A DNA stretch of 64,000 nt from Curtobacterium sp. MCJR17_055 (GTDB taxonomy: Bacteria; Actinomycetota; Actinomycetes; Actinomycetales; Microbacteriaceae): NCBI RefSeq assembly GCF_003224335.1, contig NZ_QKLF01000005.1:124001-188000 (forward strand). Direction: 5' to 3'. Below are positions 48,392 through 58,375 of the stretch, in pieces. The notes beneath the pieces were generated by a model. That model was not told the origin of the DNA. It worked only from the letters and a program-made list of their open reading frames with translations, and did no database searches. Positions within the stretch are counted from its first letter, which is position 1; every line of letters begins with the position of its first letter. Position numbers and translations under genes: made by a program.

Positions 48392-49315
48392 GCAGCTCCC
48401 GGACGACCGCGTCCGGCCGCTCCACGTGCGCGAAGTGCCCGCAGTCCTCGAGCAGCACGGTCCGCACGTCCGGCAGCGTCCGCCGCAACCGGTCGAGGTC
48501 GTCGGTCCGGGCGAACACGTCCTGCCGCCCGGCGACCGCCACCACCGGACACCGCACGGCGGACCAGCGACGGGTGTCGTAGTGTGCCGCGGAGCGGGCT
48601 GCGCCGAGGAACCCGGCCGGCCGGAACTCCTCGACGAAGGCGTCGAGGACGCTGCGGTCGAGTCGGCGCACGGCCGCGAACACGGGTGCCGCGAGGAGCG
48701 GGAGCAGCCCGACCCGGGCGAACGCCCGCAGGACGGTGTGCGCGGACCCGCGGGTCACGGCGAGCCCGGCGCGCAACAGGGTGAACGCCGGCAGGGACCG
48801 CAGCGCCCGCACGGGGTGTCGCGATGCCGCCGCGGTCGCGAACGTCGTCCCCGAGACGAGCCCGAGGGACCGCACCCGAGCGGGTCGGTCGACGGCGAGG
48901 TGCAGGCCGACGAAGGCCCCCATCGAGTGCCCGACCACGTCGACGTCGTCGAGGCCGAGCGCGTCGAGCACCGCGACGAGCACCCGGGCGGAGTCGTCCA
49001 CGTCGAGCGGGACCTCCGGCGCGGGCGACGCCCCCCCCACCCGGGCAGGTCGACGAACACGAGGCCGCGGCCCGGCAGCCCGTCGGCTGCTGCCAGGAGC
49101 GGCGTCCACGTCGACCACGAGCCGGCGACACCGTGCAGGAACAGGAGCGGCCGCACACCGCGACGGTGGTGGACGACGGCCGGGCCGGCGTCCGTCGCGG
49201 TCGTCGTCGTGGTCAGACCCCAGCGGGCCGGGTCGTCGACCACGGGGTACGGCGCGTAGCGGCCGTCCGGGACCCCGCCGACCTGCGGGGCCGAGCCGGT
49301 GTCGGTGGCGGTCAC
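48384..49315 (-). pseudogene. Alpha/beta hydrolase split by a frameshift in a G8 tract
   Basis: The N-terminal part (PLLFLHGVAGSWSTW, VFVDLPGWGG) and the C-terminal part (DDVDVVGHSMGAFVGLHLAV nucleophile elbow, AGRQDVF, CGHFAHVERPD) lie in different frames. They meet at eight G on the coding strand (plus 49031-49038). Nine G would join WGG to ASPAPEVPLDVDD and restore a protein of about 310 aa. It may be a true pseudogene, a slippage-switched gene or a sequencing error. Function would be a serine hydrolase of unknown substrate. Confidence 0.8.
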
Positions 49316-49425
49316 CGTGCCTCCAGTCCGGTGCGCTCGGGCACCGTCAGGGGTTCGGAGCCGACCGTGCCGGGGAGGGCAGGTGGGCGTCCGTCAGCGG
49401 GCGCGCAGCGGCCGGGAGGCCCGGG

Positions 49426-49914
49426 TCAGCTGACCGGGACCGGCGCGGAGCACGCGGCGAGGCGGTCCAGGGCGGCCCGGTACTCGGTCACGTCGCGGGC
49501 GACGCCCGGCTCGGTGATGATCGACGCCTTGATGCGTCCCTGCACGTCGATCACGAAGGTCGCGCGGGTGGCGAAGCCCTTCTTCTCGAGGAAGACGCCG
49601 TACTCCTTGGACACGGCACCGTGCGGCCAGAAGTCGGCGAGCAGCTCGAAGTCGTAGCCGTTCGCCTGGGCGAAGGACCGGAGCGTCGCCTTCGAGTCGA
49701 CCGAGATGCCGATCAGCTCGATGCGCTGGTCCTGGAACATCGCGATGTTGTCCTGCAGCGTGCAGAGCTCGTCGGTGCAGGTGGACGAGAACGCGAGCGG
49801 GAAGAAGACGAGGGCGACCGGGCGGTGGCCGCGGTGGTCGCTGAGTCGGACGTGCTCACCGAACTGGTTCGGGAGCTCGAAGTCCGGCGCGAGTGAGCCG
49901 ATCTCCAGTGCCAT
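49426..49914 (-). CDS. Peroxiredoxin (AhpE/BCP-like)
   Basis: 162 aa. The thioredoxin-fold peroxidase carries the peroxidatic Cys in [14 protein letters not shown] and [20 protein letters not shown] at the N-terminus. A second Cys (STCTDELC) and one near the end (AACSAP) could resolve it. Reduces H2O2 and organic peroxides in the cytoplasm. It is divergent from aceE across a 243-bp gap with no further gene. Confidence 0.92.
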   Translation of the reverse strand: MALEIGSLAPDFELPNQFGEHVRLSDHRGHRPVALVFFPLAFSSTCTDELCTLQDNIAMFQDQRIELIGISVDSKATLRSFAQANGYDFELLADFWPHGAVSKEYGVFLEKKGFATRATFVIDVQGRIKASIITEPGVARDVTEYRAALDRLAACSAPVPVS

Positions 49915-50157
49915 CGTGGTGGTGCTTCTCTCCCCGGGCGTTGGGTGTGCCCGTCGGTTCCACGCATCCACCGGTCGCGGACGCACGGTCGGCCATGCTA
50001 CGCCGACGGCCCGCGAACGCAAGTGCCGTCCGGACCGCGTCGTCATCAGCATCGCGGTCGGTGCGTGGGCCTAGAGTGGACGCGGCCCGTCCCCGGTCGT
50101 GATCCGACCACCGACGGCTCGACATGTCCACCACCACGAGAACGAACGAGGTCAACG

Positions 50158-52902
50158 GTGACGGTGAACGACCAGGACCCGCGCAGCACCGCAGGGCAGG
50201 ACCAGGACCCGGAGGAGACCGCCGAGTGGCGTGAGTCCCTCGACGGTCTCGTCGCGACCCACGGGCACCAGCGGGCCCGCGAGATCATGCAGAGCCTGCT
50301 GAAGCGCTCGAACGAGCTGCACCTCGGCGTGCCGATGGTCCCGACGACGGACTACGTCAACACGATCGCCCCCGAGGACGAGCCGACGTTCCCCGGCGAC
50401 GAGGAACTCGAGCGCCGCTACCGCCGCTGGATCCGTTGGAACGCGGCCATCACGGTGCACCGCGCGCAGCGTCCCGGCATCGCCGTCGGCGGCCACATCT
50501 CGACGTACGCGTCGAGCGCCGCCATGTACGAGGTCGGCTACAACCACTTCTTCCGCGCGCAGGACCACCCGTCCGGCGGGGACCAGGTCTTCTTCCAGGG
50601 CCACGCCTCCCCCGGCATGTACGCCCGCGCCTACATGGAAGGCCGCCTGAGCGAGGACCAGCTCGACGGCTTCCGCCAGGAGAAGTCCCACGCCGGCGGC
50701 GGACTGTCCTCGTACCCGCACCCGCGCCTCATGCCGCACTTCTGGCAGTTCCCGACCGTGTCGATGGGCATCGGCCCGATCAACGCGATCTACCAGGCGC
50801 AGCAGGCCAAGTACCTGTCGAACCGCGGCATCAAGGACGCCTCCGAGCAGCAGGTCTGGGCCTTCCTCGGCGACGGGGAGATGGACGAGGTCGAGTCCCG
50901 CGGCCAACTCCAGGTCGCGGCGAACGACGGCCTCGACAACCTGAACTTCGTCATCAACTGCAACCTCCAGCGCCTCGACGGCCCGGTGCGCGGCAACGGC
51001 AAGATCATCCAGGAGCTCGAGGCGTTCTTCCGCGGCGCGGGCTGGAACGTCATCAAGGTCGTCTGGGGCCGCGAGTGGGACGACCTGCTCGCCCGCGACA
51101 CCGAGGGTGCGCTCCTCAACCTGATGAACGCGACGCCGGACGGCGACTACCAGACGTACAAGGCCGAGAACGGTGCCTACGTCCGCGAGAACTTCTTCGG
51201 GCGCGACCCGAAGGCGCTCGAGCTCGTCAAGGACTACACCGACGACCAGATCTGGAACCTCAAGCGCGGCGGCCACGACTACCGCAAGGTCTACGCGGCG
51301 TTCAAGGCGGCGACCGAGCACAAGGGCCAGCCGACCGTCATCCTCGCGAAGACGGTCAAGGGCTACGGCCTCGGCCCGAGCTTCGAGGGCCGCAACGCGA
51401 CCCACCAGATGAAGAAGCTCACGCTCGACAACCTCAAGCAGTTCCGCGACGAGATGCGCATCCCGATCTCGGACGCGCAACTCGAGGAGAACCCCTACAC
51501 GCCGCCGTACTACCACCCGGGCAACGACGACGAGGCGATCCAGTACATGCACGAGCGCCGCCGTGAGCTCGGTGGCTACGTGCCGGAACGTCGGTCGAAG
51601 TACACGCAGGTCAACCTGCCCGACGAGTCGAAGTACCAGATCGTCAAGAAGGGCTCCGGCAAGCAGGAGGTCGCCACGACGATGGCGTTCGCCCGTCTGC
51701 TGAAGGACCTGCTCCGCTCGCCCGACTTCGGCAACCGCGTCGTCCCGATCATCCCGGACGAGGCCCGCACGTTCGGCATGGACGCGTACTTCCCGACAGC
51801 GAAGATCTACAACCCGAACGGCCAGCACTACACGTCGGTCGACCGCGAGCTGCTCCTGGCGTACAAGGAGAGCCCGCAGGGCCAGATCATCCACGTCGGC
51901 ATCAACGAGGCGGGCGCCCTCGCGGCGTTCACCGCCGTCGGCACCTCGTACTCGACGCAAGGCGAGCCGCTCATCCCGGTCTACGTCTTCTACTCGCAGT
52001 TCGGGTTCCAGCGCACCGGCGACGCGATCTGGGCCGCCGGCGACCAGATGACCCGCGGGTTCATGATCGGCGCAACCGCCGGTCGCACCACCCTGACCGG
52101 GGAGGGCCTCCAGCACGCCGACGGCCACTCGCCGCTGCTGGCCGCGACGAACCCGGCCGTCGTCTCGTACGACCCCGCCTACGGCTACGAGATCGGGCAC
52201 ATCGTCCGCACCGGCCTCGAGCGGATGTACGGCACGAACGAGGACGGCTCTCCGTCCCACGACGACCCGAACGTCATGTACTACCTCACGGTCTACAACG
52301 AGCCGCTCGTGCAGCCGGCCGAGCCGGAGGGCGTCGACGTCGAGGGGATCGTCAAGGGCATGTACCTGCTCAAGCCGAGCGAGCACGACGGCCCGAAGGC
52401 CCAGCTGCTCGCGTCCGGTGTCGCCGTGCCGTGGATCCTCGAGGCGCAGCAGCTCCTGGCCGAGGACTGGGGCGTGTCCGCCGACGTCTGGAGCGTCACG
52501 AGCTGGGGCGAGCTGTACCGCGACGGGGTGGACGCCGAGCAGCACGCGTTCCTCAACCCGAACGACGAGCCGCGCACCCCGTACGTCACCGAGCGCCTGC
52601 TCGGGACCGAGGGCCCGGTCGTCGCGGTGAGCGACTTCATGCACGCCGTGCAGGAGCAGATCCGTCCGTTCGTCCCGTCCGACTACGCCACGCTCGGTGC
52701 CGACGGCTTCGGCTTCTCGGACACCCGTCCGGCAGCGCGCCGCTTCTTCCACATCGACGGTCCCTCGGTCGTCGTGCGGACGCTGCAGCAGCTGGTCCGG
52801 CAGGGCAAGCTCGACGCGTCGGTCCTCCAGCAGGCGATCGACAAGTACCGCCTGCACGACGTGACCGCCGGCACGACCGGCAGCGCGGGCGGCGAGAGCT
52901 GA
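50158..52902 (+). CDS. aceE: Pyruvate dehydrogenase E1 component (homodimeric)
   Basis: 914 aa. The thiamine-diphosphate site is [20 protein letters not shown] with [16 protein letters not shown]. The N-terminal [17 protein letters not shown] and [20 protein letters not shown] segments are AceE hallmarks, and the C-terminal domain has [16 protein letters not shown]. Start GTG with GAGG upstream. It decarboxylates pyruvate for acetyl-CoA synthesis. It lies just before fasR and the fatty-acid genes, a conserved actinobacterial order that links acetyl-CoA supply to lipid synthesis. Confidence 0.97.
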   Translation: MTVNDQDPRSTAGQDQDPEETAEWRESLDGLVATHGHQRAREIMQSLLKRSNELHLGVPMVPTTDYVNTIAPEDEPTFPGDEELERRYRRWIRWNAAITVHRAQRPGIAVGGHISTYASSAAMYEVGYNHFFRAQDHPSGGDQVFFQGHASPGMYARAYMEGRLSEDQLDGFRQEKSHAGGGLSSYPHPRLMPHFWQFPTVSMGIGPINAIYQAQQAKYLSNRGIKDASEQQVWAFLGDGEMDEVESRGQLQVAANDGLDNLNFVINCNLQRLDGPVRGNGKIIQELEAFFRGAGWNVIKVVWGREWDDLLARDTEGALLNLMNATPDGDYQTYKAENGAYVRENFFGRDPKALELVKDYTDDQIWNLKRGGHDYRKVYAAFKAATEHKGQPTVILAKTVKGYGLGPSFEGRNATHQMKKLTLDNLKQFRDEMRIPISDAQLEENPYTPPYYHPGNDDEAIQYMHERRRELGGYVPERRSKYTQVNLPDESKYQIVKKGSGKQEVATTMAFARLLKDLLRSPDFGNRVVPIIPDEARTFGMDAYFPTAKIYNPNGQHYTSVDRELLLAYKESPQGQIIHVGINEAGALAAFTAVGTSYSTQGEPLIPVYVFYSQFGFQRTGDAIWAAGDQMTRGFMIGATAGRTTLTGEGLQHADGHSPLLAATNPAVVSYDPAYGYEIGHIVRTGLERMYGTNEDGSPSHDDPNVMYYLTVYNEPLVQPAEPEGVDVEGIVKGMYLLKPSEHDGPKAQLLASGVAVPWILEAQQLLAEDWGVSADVWSVTSWGELYRDGVDAEQHAFLNPNDEPRTPYVTERLLGTEGPVVAVSDFMHAVQEQIRPFVPSDYATLGADGFGFSDTRPAARRFFHIDGPSVVVRTLQQLVRQGKLDASVLQQAIDKYRLHDVTAGTTGSAGGES

Positions 52903-52909
52903 TCTCCGC

Positions 52910-54136
52910 GTGACCACACCCCGCACCGCCACCGCCGCGGGCCGGGAGGACGACCGGCAACGGGCGCTCTCCTGGCTCCGGCAGGTGTCGGGCGAACTCT
53001 CGACCGCGACGATCAAGCGGCTCGAGGACACCCTGCCCTGGTACAGCGAGATGCCCCCGGGCCGTCGCTCGGCCGTCGGCATGGTGGCCCAGGCCGGCAT
53101 CACGTCGTTCATCTCGTGGCTCGAGGGCAGCGCCTCCACCCCGTGGATCGCCGCCGCCGACGTCTTCGGCTCGGCTCCGCGTGAACTCCTGCGCTCGGTG
53201 AGCCTGCAGCAGACCCTGCAGCTCATCCGTGTCGTGGTGACCGTGGTCGAGGAGCGCGCCGCCGACGACGAGATGCTGCAGGAGGCGATCCTCAAGTACT
53301 CGCGCGACATCGCGTTCGCGGCGGCCGACGTCTACGCCCGTGCGGCGGAGGCCCGCGGGCTGTGGGACGCCCGGCTCGAGGCCCTCGTCGTCGACTCGAT
53401 CCTGTCGGGCGAGTACGACGACGAGCTGCCGTCGCGCATCGCCGCCCTCGGCTGGCACGGGCACGGCGAGGTCGCGGTCCTGGTCGGGACGGCGCCGAAG
53501 CAGCTCGAGGTCGACCAGGTCCGTCGGACTGCCCGCCACCAGGACGCCGACGTGCTCATCGGCGTGCAGGGGTCGCGACTCGTCGTGGTGATCGGTCGGG
53601 CGACCCCGCGGGACGACGTGCCCGAGGGCGAGGAACCCGTGTCGTTCATGTCGATCGCGCAGGAACTCGAGCCGTTGTTCGGCGAGGGCCACCTGGTGCT
53701 CGGCAACGAGGTCCCCGGGGTCGTCGACGCCTCGACCAGCGCCAAGGCCGCCCTGGCCGGGTTCGCCGTGGCCCGGGCCTGGCGCGGCGCTCCCCGACCG
53801 GCCCTCGCCGACGACCTGCTGCCGGAGCGTGCACTCGCGGGCGACCCCCTGGCGCGCTCGGCCCTGGTGCAGCGGATCTACACGCCGCTCAAGGACCAGT
53901 CGACCGAGCTCCTGCAGACGCTGTGGTGCTACCTCGACACCGGACGGTCGCTCGAGGCCACGGCCCGTGAGCTCTTCGTGCACCCGAACACCGTCCGCTA
54001 CCGCCTCCGCCGCGTCGCGGACATCATCGGGTGGGACGCCACGCACGCGCGGGACGCCCTCATCGTGCAGTCCGCGCTCATCCTCGGCGCGATGTCCGAG
54101 GCGGCCTCCACGCGCCGACGCCCCACACGCCGCTGA
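52910..54136 (+). CDS. fasR: FasR-type fatty-acid biosynthesis regulator
   Basis: 408 aa, GTG start 7 bp after aceE. The C-terminal PucR-type HTH reads LDTGRSLEATARELFVHPNT and VRYRLRRVADIIGWD. The N-terminal half is a helical and GGDEF-related regulatory region. Position between aceE and fabD is that of FasR in Streptomyces and mycobacteria, which activates the downstream fabD-fabH-acpP-fabF operon. Likely effectors are acyl-CoAs. The palindrome TGTGG-GGAGT-CCACA at 54181-54195 may be its site. Confidence 0.88.
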   Translation: MTTPRTATAAGREDDRQRALSWLRQVSGELSTATIKRLEDTLPWYSEMPPGRRSAVGMVAQAGITSFISWLEGSASTPWIAAADVFGSAPRELLRSVSLQQTLQLIRVVVTVVEERAADDEMLQEAILKYSRDIAFAAADVYARAAEARGLWDARLEALVVDSILSGEYDDELPSRIAALGWHGHGEVAVLVGTAPKQLEVDQVRRTARHQDADVLIGVQGSRLVVVIGRATPRDDVPEGEEPVSFMSIAQELEPLFGEGHLVLGNEVPGVVDASTSAKAALAGFAVARAWRGAPRPALADDLLPERALAGDPLARSALVQRIYTPLKDQSTELLQTLWCYLDTGRSLEATARELFVHPNTVRYRLRRVADIIGWDATHARDALIVQSALILGAMSEAASTRRRPTRR

Positions 54137-54180
54137 GCACACCGCCGGGTGGGGTTCCTACAACGCATCCCGGCAATCCG

Positions 54181-54195
54181 TGTGGGGAGTCCACA
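54181..54195. promoter_or_regulatory. Candidate FasR operator upstream of fabD
   Basis: TGTGG and CCACA flank GGAGT in a perfect 5-5-5 palindrome 36 bp before the fabD start. It is the only clear dyad in the 94-bp fasR-fabD gap. Assignment to FasR is inference from position. Confidence 0.4.
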
Positions 54196-54230
54196 CGAGC
54201 CCGACGGTGGCGGCCCGGCATCATTGAGCG

Positions 54231-55175
54231 GTGATCGTCGTCGTCGCGCCCGGACAGGGCTCCCAGACCCCCGGCTTCCTCGCCCCCTGGCTCGAGGACG
54301 CCGCCGTCCGTGAACGTGTCGGACAGTGGTCCGAAGCGATCGGCGTCGACCTCGCCAGCCACGGGACGGACTCCGACGCGGACACCATCAAGGACACCGC
54401 CCTCGCGCAGCCGCTCATCGTCGCCGCCGGGCTCGTCACCGCCGACGCGTTGCTCGCCGACGGCCGCCGCGCCCTCGTCGGCGGTGTCGCCGGACACTCG
54501 GTCGGCGAGTTCACCGCCGCAGCCGTCGCCGGGGTCCTCACGCCGACCGACGCCGTGTCGCTCGTCGCCGAGCGGGGCCGGGCCATGGCCGACGCCGCTG
54601 CGCTCGAGCCGACCTCGATGGCAGCGGTCCTGGGTGGCGACGCCGACGAGCTCGCCGCGCTGCTCGACTCCCTCGAGCTCGCCGCCGCGAACCACAACGG
54701 CGGCGGGCAGACCGTCGTCGCTGGTCCGGTGGACGCGATCGCCCGCCTGGCGGAGCAGCCGCCCGCGAAGGCCCGTGTGGTCCCCCTCGCGGTCGCCGGC
54801 GCCTTCCACACGCGCTTCATGGCCCCGGCCGTCGACCGGGTCGCCCCCGTCGCCGCGGCCGCGGCCGTGCAGGACCCGACCCTCCCGCTCTGGACGAACG
54901 CCGACGGCTCGCAGGTCGAGGACGGACGCCGCTTCGTCGACCTCATGGTCCGGCAGATCGCCAGCCCCGTGCACTGGGACGCCGTCATGACGTCCTTCCA
55001 GCAGGCCGGCGTGACCGGCATCATCGAACTCGCGCCGGCCGGAGCCCTGGTCGGTCTCGCCAAGCGCGGGTTGCGCGGCACGCCGACGGTCGCGATCAAG
55101 ACCCCGGACGACCTGCCTGCTGCCGTCGAGCTGCTCCAGAGCGCCACCGACGACTCCACGGAGGCCGCCCGATGA
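54231..55175 (+). CDS. fabD: Malonyl-CoA:ACP transacylase
   Basis: 314 aa. Motifs are VVVAPGQGSQTPGFL, the catalytic Ser in AGHSVGEFTAA (about residue 90), AAANHNGGGQTVVAG and the catalytic His in AGAFHTRFM (about 195). It loads malonyl groups on AcpP. First gene of the FAS II operon; the GTG start has a -10-like CATCAT a few bp upstream. The stop overlaps fabH (ATGA). Confidence 0.96.
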   Translation: MIVVVAPGQGSQTPGFLAPWLEDAAVRERVGQWSEAIGVDLASHGTDSDADTIKDTALAQPLIVAAGLVTADALLADGRRALVGGVAGHSVGEFTAAAVAGVLTPTDAVSLVAERGRAMADAAALEPTSMAAVLGGDADELAALLDSLELAAANHNGGGQTVVAGPVDAIARLAEQPPAKARVVPLAVAGAFHTRFMAPAVDRVAPVAAAAAVQDPTLPLWTNADGSQVEDGRRFVDLMVRQIASPVHWDAVMTSFQQAGVTGIIELAPAGALVGLAKRGLRGTPTVAIKTPDDLPAAVELLQSATDDSTEAAR

Positions 55176-56266
55176 CCGACGCCAGCACCACCGCCGTCGG
55201 GACGGACGCGACCGCCGGGACGGACGCGACCGCCGGGACTGTCGTGACTCCGAGCCTCCAGGCCGGCGACCGACCGGTCCTCTCCCAGCGACGCGGCCAC
55301 GAGTTCACGCGGATCCTCGCCTTCGGCGCCGCGCGCGGCGAGAACGTCGTCCCGAACGACGACCTCGTCGGTCCGATCGACTCCTCCGACGAGTGGATCC
55401 GCCAGCGCACCGGCATCGTGACCCGCATGCGCGCCGGGCGTGACGTCGAGGCCGTCGACCTCGCCGAGGCCGCCGCGCGCGAGGCGATCGAGAAGGCCGG
55501 GCTCACCCCCGACCAGATCGGTGTCGTCCTCGTCGCGACCGTCACCCACACCGTGGCGACGCCGTCGATGGCGTCCCTGCTCGCCGAGCGGATCGGTGCT
55601 GCACCGGCCGCCGCGTACGACATCAGCGCCGCGTGTGCCGGATACGCGTACGGGATCGCGCAGGCGGACTCGTTCATCAAGTCCGGCATCGCCGACCACG
55701 TGCTCGTCATCGGCGCCGAGAAGCTCAGCGACGTCGTCGACCCGACCGACCGCTCCATCTCGTTCCTCCTCGGGGACGGGGCGGGCGCGGCCGTCGTCGG
55801 TCCGAGCGACACCGCCGGCATCGGGCCGAGCATCTGGGGCTCCGACGGCTCGAAGTGGGACGCGATCGGCATGACCGCGACCTACAACGAGTGGGCGGCG
55901 GGAGCCCCCCGCCCGACGATGCGCCAGGCCGGGCAGACCGTGTTCCGCTGGGCCGTCTGGGAGATGGTCAAGGTCGCACGCCAGGCGCTCGAGGCCGCCG
56001 GTGTCCGCGCCGACCAGCTCGCGGCGTTCGTGCCGCACCAGGCGAACATCCGGATCATCGACGAGTTCGCCAAGCAGCTCGGGATCCCGGACACCGTCGC
56101 CATCGCCCGTGACATCACCACGACGGGCAACACCTCGGCCGCGAGCATCCCGCTCGCCACGCACCGCCTGCTCTCCGAGCACCCGGAACTGTCGGGCGGT
56201 CTCGCCCTGCAGATCGGCTTCGGCGCCGGACTCGTGTTCGGCGCGCAGGTGGTCGTCCTCCCCTAG
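55172..56266 (+). CDS. fabH: 3-oxoacyl-ACP synthase III
   Basis: 364 aa. Canonical FabH begins near residue 44 (HEFTRILAFGAARGENVVPN). The catalytic triad is Cys in ISAACAGYAY, His in VPHQANIRI and Asn in TTGNTSAAS. IDSSDEWIRQRTGI is the CoA-binding start. The first 43 residues are an extra Thr/Asp/Ala-rich stretch encoded partly by an 18-bp DNA duplication (ATAGTD-type repeat). It starts each fatty acid by condensing acyl-CoA with malonyl-ACP. Confidence 0.95.
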   Translation: MTDASTTAVGTDATAGTDATAGTVVTPSLQAGDRPVLSQRRGHEFTRILAFGAARGENVVPNDDLVGPIDSSDEWIRQRTGIVTRMRAGRDVEAVDLAEAAAREAIEKAGLTPDQIGVVLVATVTHTVATPSMASLLAERIGAAPAAAYDISAACAGYAYGIAQADSFIKSGIADHVLVIGAEKLSDVVDPTDRSISFLLGDGAGAAVVGPSDTAGIGPSIWGSDGSKWDAIGMTATYNEWAAGAPRPTMRQAGQTVFRWAVWEMVKVARQALEAAGVRADQLAAFVPHQANIRIIDEFAKQLGIPDTVAIARDITTTGNTSAASIPLATHRLLSEHPELSGGLALQIGFGAGLVFGAQVVVLP

Positions 56267-56304
56267 TCCCCTCGCGCCTCCGGGCGCGGGCAGTGCCCGT
56301 GCCC

Positions 56305-56310
56305 TAGGCT
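56305..56310 (+). promoter_or_regulatory. Candidate -10 element for acpP
   Basis: TAGGCT lies 41 bp before the acpP start in the 84-bp gap after fabH, with AAGGAGAA as ribosome site further down. It suggests that acpP has its own strong promoter. Confidence 0.4.
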
Positions 56311-56350
56311 GTCCCACGGTCAAACGACACCCCCCTCAAGGAGAACACTC

Positions 56351-56599
56351 ATGGCCCTGTCCAACGAAGAAGTCCTCGCCGGCCTGGCCGAGCTGATCAA
56401 CGACGAGACCGGTATCGCCACCGACACCGTCGCCGCTGACAAGTCGTTCACCGACGACCTGGACATCGACTCCATCTCGATGATGACCATCGTCGTGAAC
56501 GCCGAAGAGAAGTTCGACGTCAAGATCCCCGACGAAGAGGTCAAGAACCTCAAGACCGTCGGCGACGCCGTCGACTTCATCGTCAAGGCCCAGGCCTGA
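56351..56599 (+). CDS. acpP: Acyl carrier protein
   Basis: 82 aa, acidic helical bundle. The phosphopantetheine Ser is in DLDIDSISMMTIV (consensus DSL variant DSI). Flanking helices include EEKFDVKIPDEEVKNLKTVG. It carries growing acyl chains for FabH, FabF and the rest of FAS II. A strong hairpin at 56612-56656 follows, so it is probably made in excess over fabF. Confidence 0.96.
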   Translation: MALSNEEVLAGLAELINDETGIATDTVAADKSFTDDLDIDSISMMTIVVNAEEKFDVKIPDEEVKNLKTVGDAVDFIVKAQA

Positions 56600-56611
56600 A
56601 ACGAGCTTCCT

Positions 56612-56656
56612 GAGCGCCGCGGGCCGCTGACCCTCGAGTCGTGGCCCGCGGCGCTC
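56612..56656 (+). terminator. Hairpin between acpP and fabF
   Basis: 56612-56625 pairs perfectly over 14 bp with 56643-56656, and a TCTTGTC tract follows. It is a likely partial terminator that raises acpP relative to fabF. Confidence 0.7.
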
Positions 56657-56687
56657 GTCTTGTCCCTCGCAGAAAGAACCGTCGTCC

Positions 56688-57932
56688 ATGACCAAGAGAA
56701 CCGTCGTCGTCACCGGGATCGGTGCGATCAGTCCCCTCGCTGCGACCGCCAAGGAATCCTGGGCGGCCCTGCTCGCCGGCGAGTCCGGCATCACCCGCAT
56801 CGAGGACACGCGCTACGCCGAGCTCGAGCTCCCCGTGGAGTTCGCCGGTCAGGCGCGCCGCTTCGTCACCGACCAGCTCACCCGCCCGGAGGCGAAGCGA
56901 CTTGACCCGTCCTCGCAGCTGTCGCTCATCGCGGCTCGTGAAGCCTGGGCCGACGCCGGCATCGACGCCGAGTCCGTCGTGCCGGAGCGGCTCATCGTCG
57001 ACTGGGCGACCGGCATCGGCGGCGTCAACACGCTGCTCGACGCATGGGACACCCTGCGGGAGCGCGGTCCCCGACGCGTCCTGCCCATGACCGTCCCGAT
57101 GCTCATGGCGAACGGGCCGGCCGCCGCCATCGAGATGGAGTTCGGCGCCCGTGGTGGCGCCCGCACCTACCTCTCCGCCTGCGCCTCCTCCACGGAGTCC
57201 CTGGCCGAGGCATATCGCCACGTCGCCTTCGGTGACGCCGACATCGTCATCGCCGGTGGTGCCGAGGCCGCGCTGCACCCGCTGCCGCTCGCGGCGTTCG
57301 CCGCGATGCAGGCGCTCTCGCGTCGGAACGACTCCCCCGCGACCGCGTCCCGTCCGTACGACGTCACCCGTGACGGCTTCGTGCTCGCCGACGGCGCCGC
57401 CGCGCTCATCCTCGAGACGAAGGAGCACGCCGAGGCCCGCGGCGCGCACATCTACGCCGAGGTCGCCGGTTCCGGCATCACGTCCGACGCCTTCCACATC
57501 ACCGCTCCGGACCCCGAGGGCTCCGCCGCCGCCCGTGCGGTCATCATGGCGCTCGAGCACGCGGACGCCAGCCGTTCGGACGTCGCGCACGTCAACGCGC
57601 ACGCGACGTCGACCCCGGTCGGCGACGTGGCCGAGTACCACGCGATGCGTCGGGTCTTCGGTGACCACCTCGACCAGGTCGTCGTGTCCGCCACGAAAGC
57701 GTCGACCGGGCACCTGCTCGGCGGTGCCGGCGCGATCGAGGCGGTCTTCACCGTCCTCGCGCTCGAGAACCGTCTCGCACCGCCGACGATCAACCTCACC
57801 GAGCAGGACCCGGAGATCGTGATGGACGTCGCGACCGCTCCGCGGGAGCTGCCGGCGGGCGACCTGCTCGCGGTGAGCAACTCGTTCGGCTTCGGTGGGC
57901 ACAACGCCGTGGTCGCGTTCCGTTCGGTCTGA
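56688..57932 (+). CDS. fabF: 3-oxoacyl-ACP synthase II
   Basis: 414 aa. KAS II features are VVVTGIGAISPLA at the N-terminus, the catalytic Cys in YLSACASSTES (about residue 163), and the two His in VNAHATSTPVGD and KASTGHLLGGAG. SNSFGFGGHNAVV is near the C-terminus. It elongates acyl-ACPs. Last gene of the operon, followed by a hairpin terminator. Confidence 0.96.
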   Translation: MTKRTVVVTGIGAISPLAATAKESWAALLAGESGITRIEDTRYAELELPVEFAGQARRFVTDQLTRPEAKRLDPSSQLSLIAAREAWADAGIDAESVVPERLIVDWATGIGGVNTLLDAWDTLRERGPRRVLPMTVPMLMANGPAAAIEMEFGARGGARTYLSACASSTESLAEAYRHVAFGDADIVIAGGAEAALHPLPLAAFAAMQALSRRNDSPATASRPYDVTRDGFVLADGAAALILETKEHAEARGAHIYAEVAGSGITSDAFHITAPDPEGSAAARAVIMALEHADASRSDVAHVNAHATSTPVGDVAEYHAMRRVFGDHLDQVVVSATKASTGHLLGGAGAIEAVFTVLALENRLAPPTINLTEQDPEIVMDVATAPRELPAGDLLAVSNSFGFGGHNAVVAFRSV

Positions 57933-57946
57933 TCCGCCGTCGGCCT

Positions 57947-57979
57947 GGAGGCCCGTCCCGCGTCGCGGGGCGGGCCTCC
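57947..57979 (+). terminator. Terminator of the fatty-acid operon
   Basis: GGAGGCCCG (57947-57955) pairs with CGGGCCTCC (57971-57979), with further GC pairing inside. It starts 15 bp after the fabF stop. Confidence 0.75.
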
Positions 57980-58027
57980 GTCGTCCTGCGTGCGCCGCCG
58001 GTCGGCGCGCTCCCGGGACCCCTCCGC

Positions 58028-58270
58028 GGTCGCACGACGTGCCGCTCACGTCCGCCGCGGTCCCACGATGTGCGGCTCTCGACGCGCGAGGTCCGCACAT
58101 CCCGGAACCTGGACGTCTGCCTCCGGGCGAGCCGCGCCTCCCGGCTGCCCGTCGGCCCCCCGCTGCCCGAGGTCGCCCGCGCTCGCCCGCGGTCGCACGA
58201 CGTGCCGCTCACGTCCGTCGTGGTTCCACGATGTGCCGCTCTCGGCGCGCGAGATGGGCGGATTCCGGAA
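58028..58270. repeat. Intergenic repeat: two copies of a paired 23-bp dyad unit
   Basis: The 443-bp gap between fabF and the DUF3145 gene holds no gene. The unit GGTCGCACGACGTGCCGCTC(ACG) occurs at 58028-58050 and 58191-58213. A variant with CCACGATGTG occurs at 58059-58081 and 58222-58244. Each pair is followed by a similar CGCGCGAG...TTCCGGAAC-like tail, giving about 80-bp direct repeats with a 163-bp period. GCACG-A-CGTGC is an internal dyad. Confidence 0.8.
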
Positions 58271-58320
58271 CCGCGGCGCAGGAGCCCGCGCGCGTCGGAC
58301 CCCGGCCCCACGACGCAGAC

Positions 58321-58352
58321 GACGGCGCCGCCTCGGCAGAGGCGACGCCGTC
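58321..58352 (-). terminator. Terminator of the DUF3145 gene
   Basis: GACGGCG...CGCCTC pairs with GAGGCG...CGCCGTC around GGCA, with a single internal mismatch. It lies 24 bp past the stop codon of the leftward gene. Confidence 0.65.
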
Positions 58353-58375
58353 GATCGGAGGAAGCAGGCCCGGGA

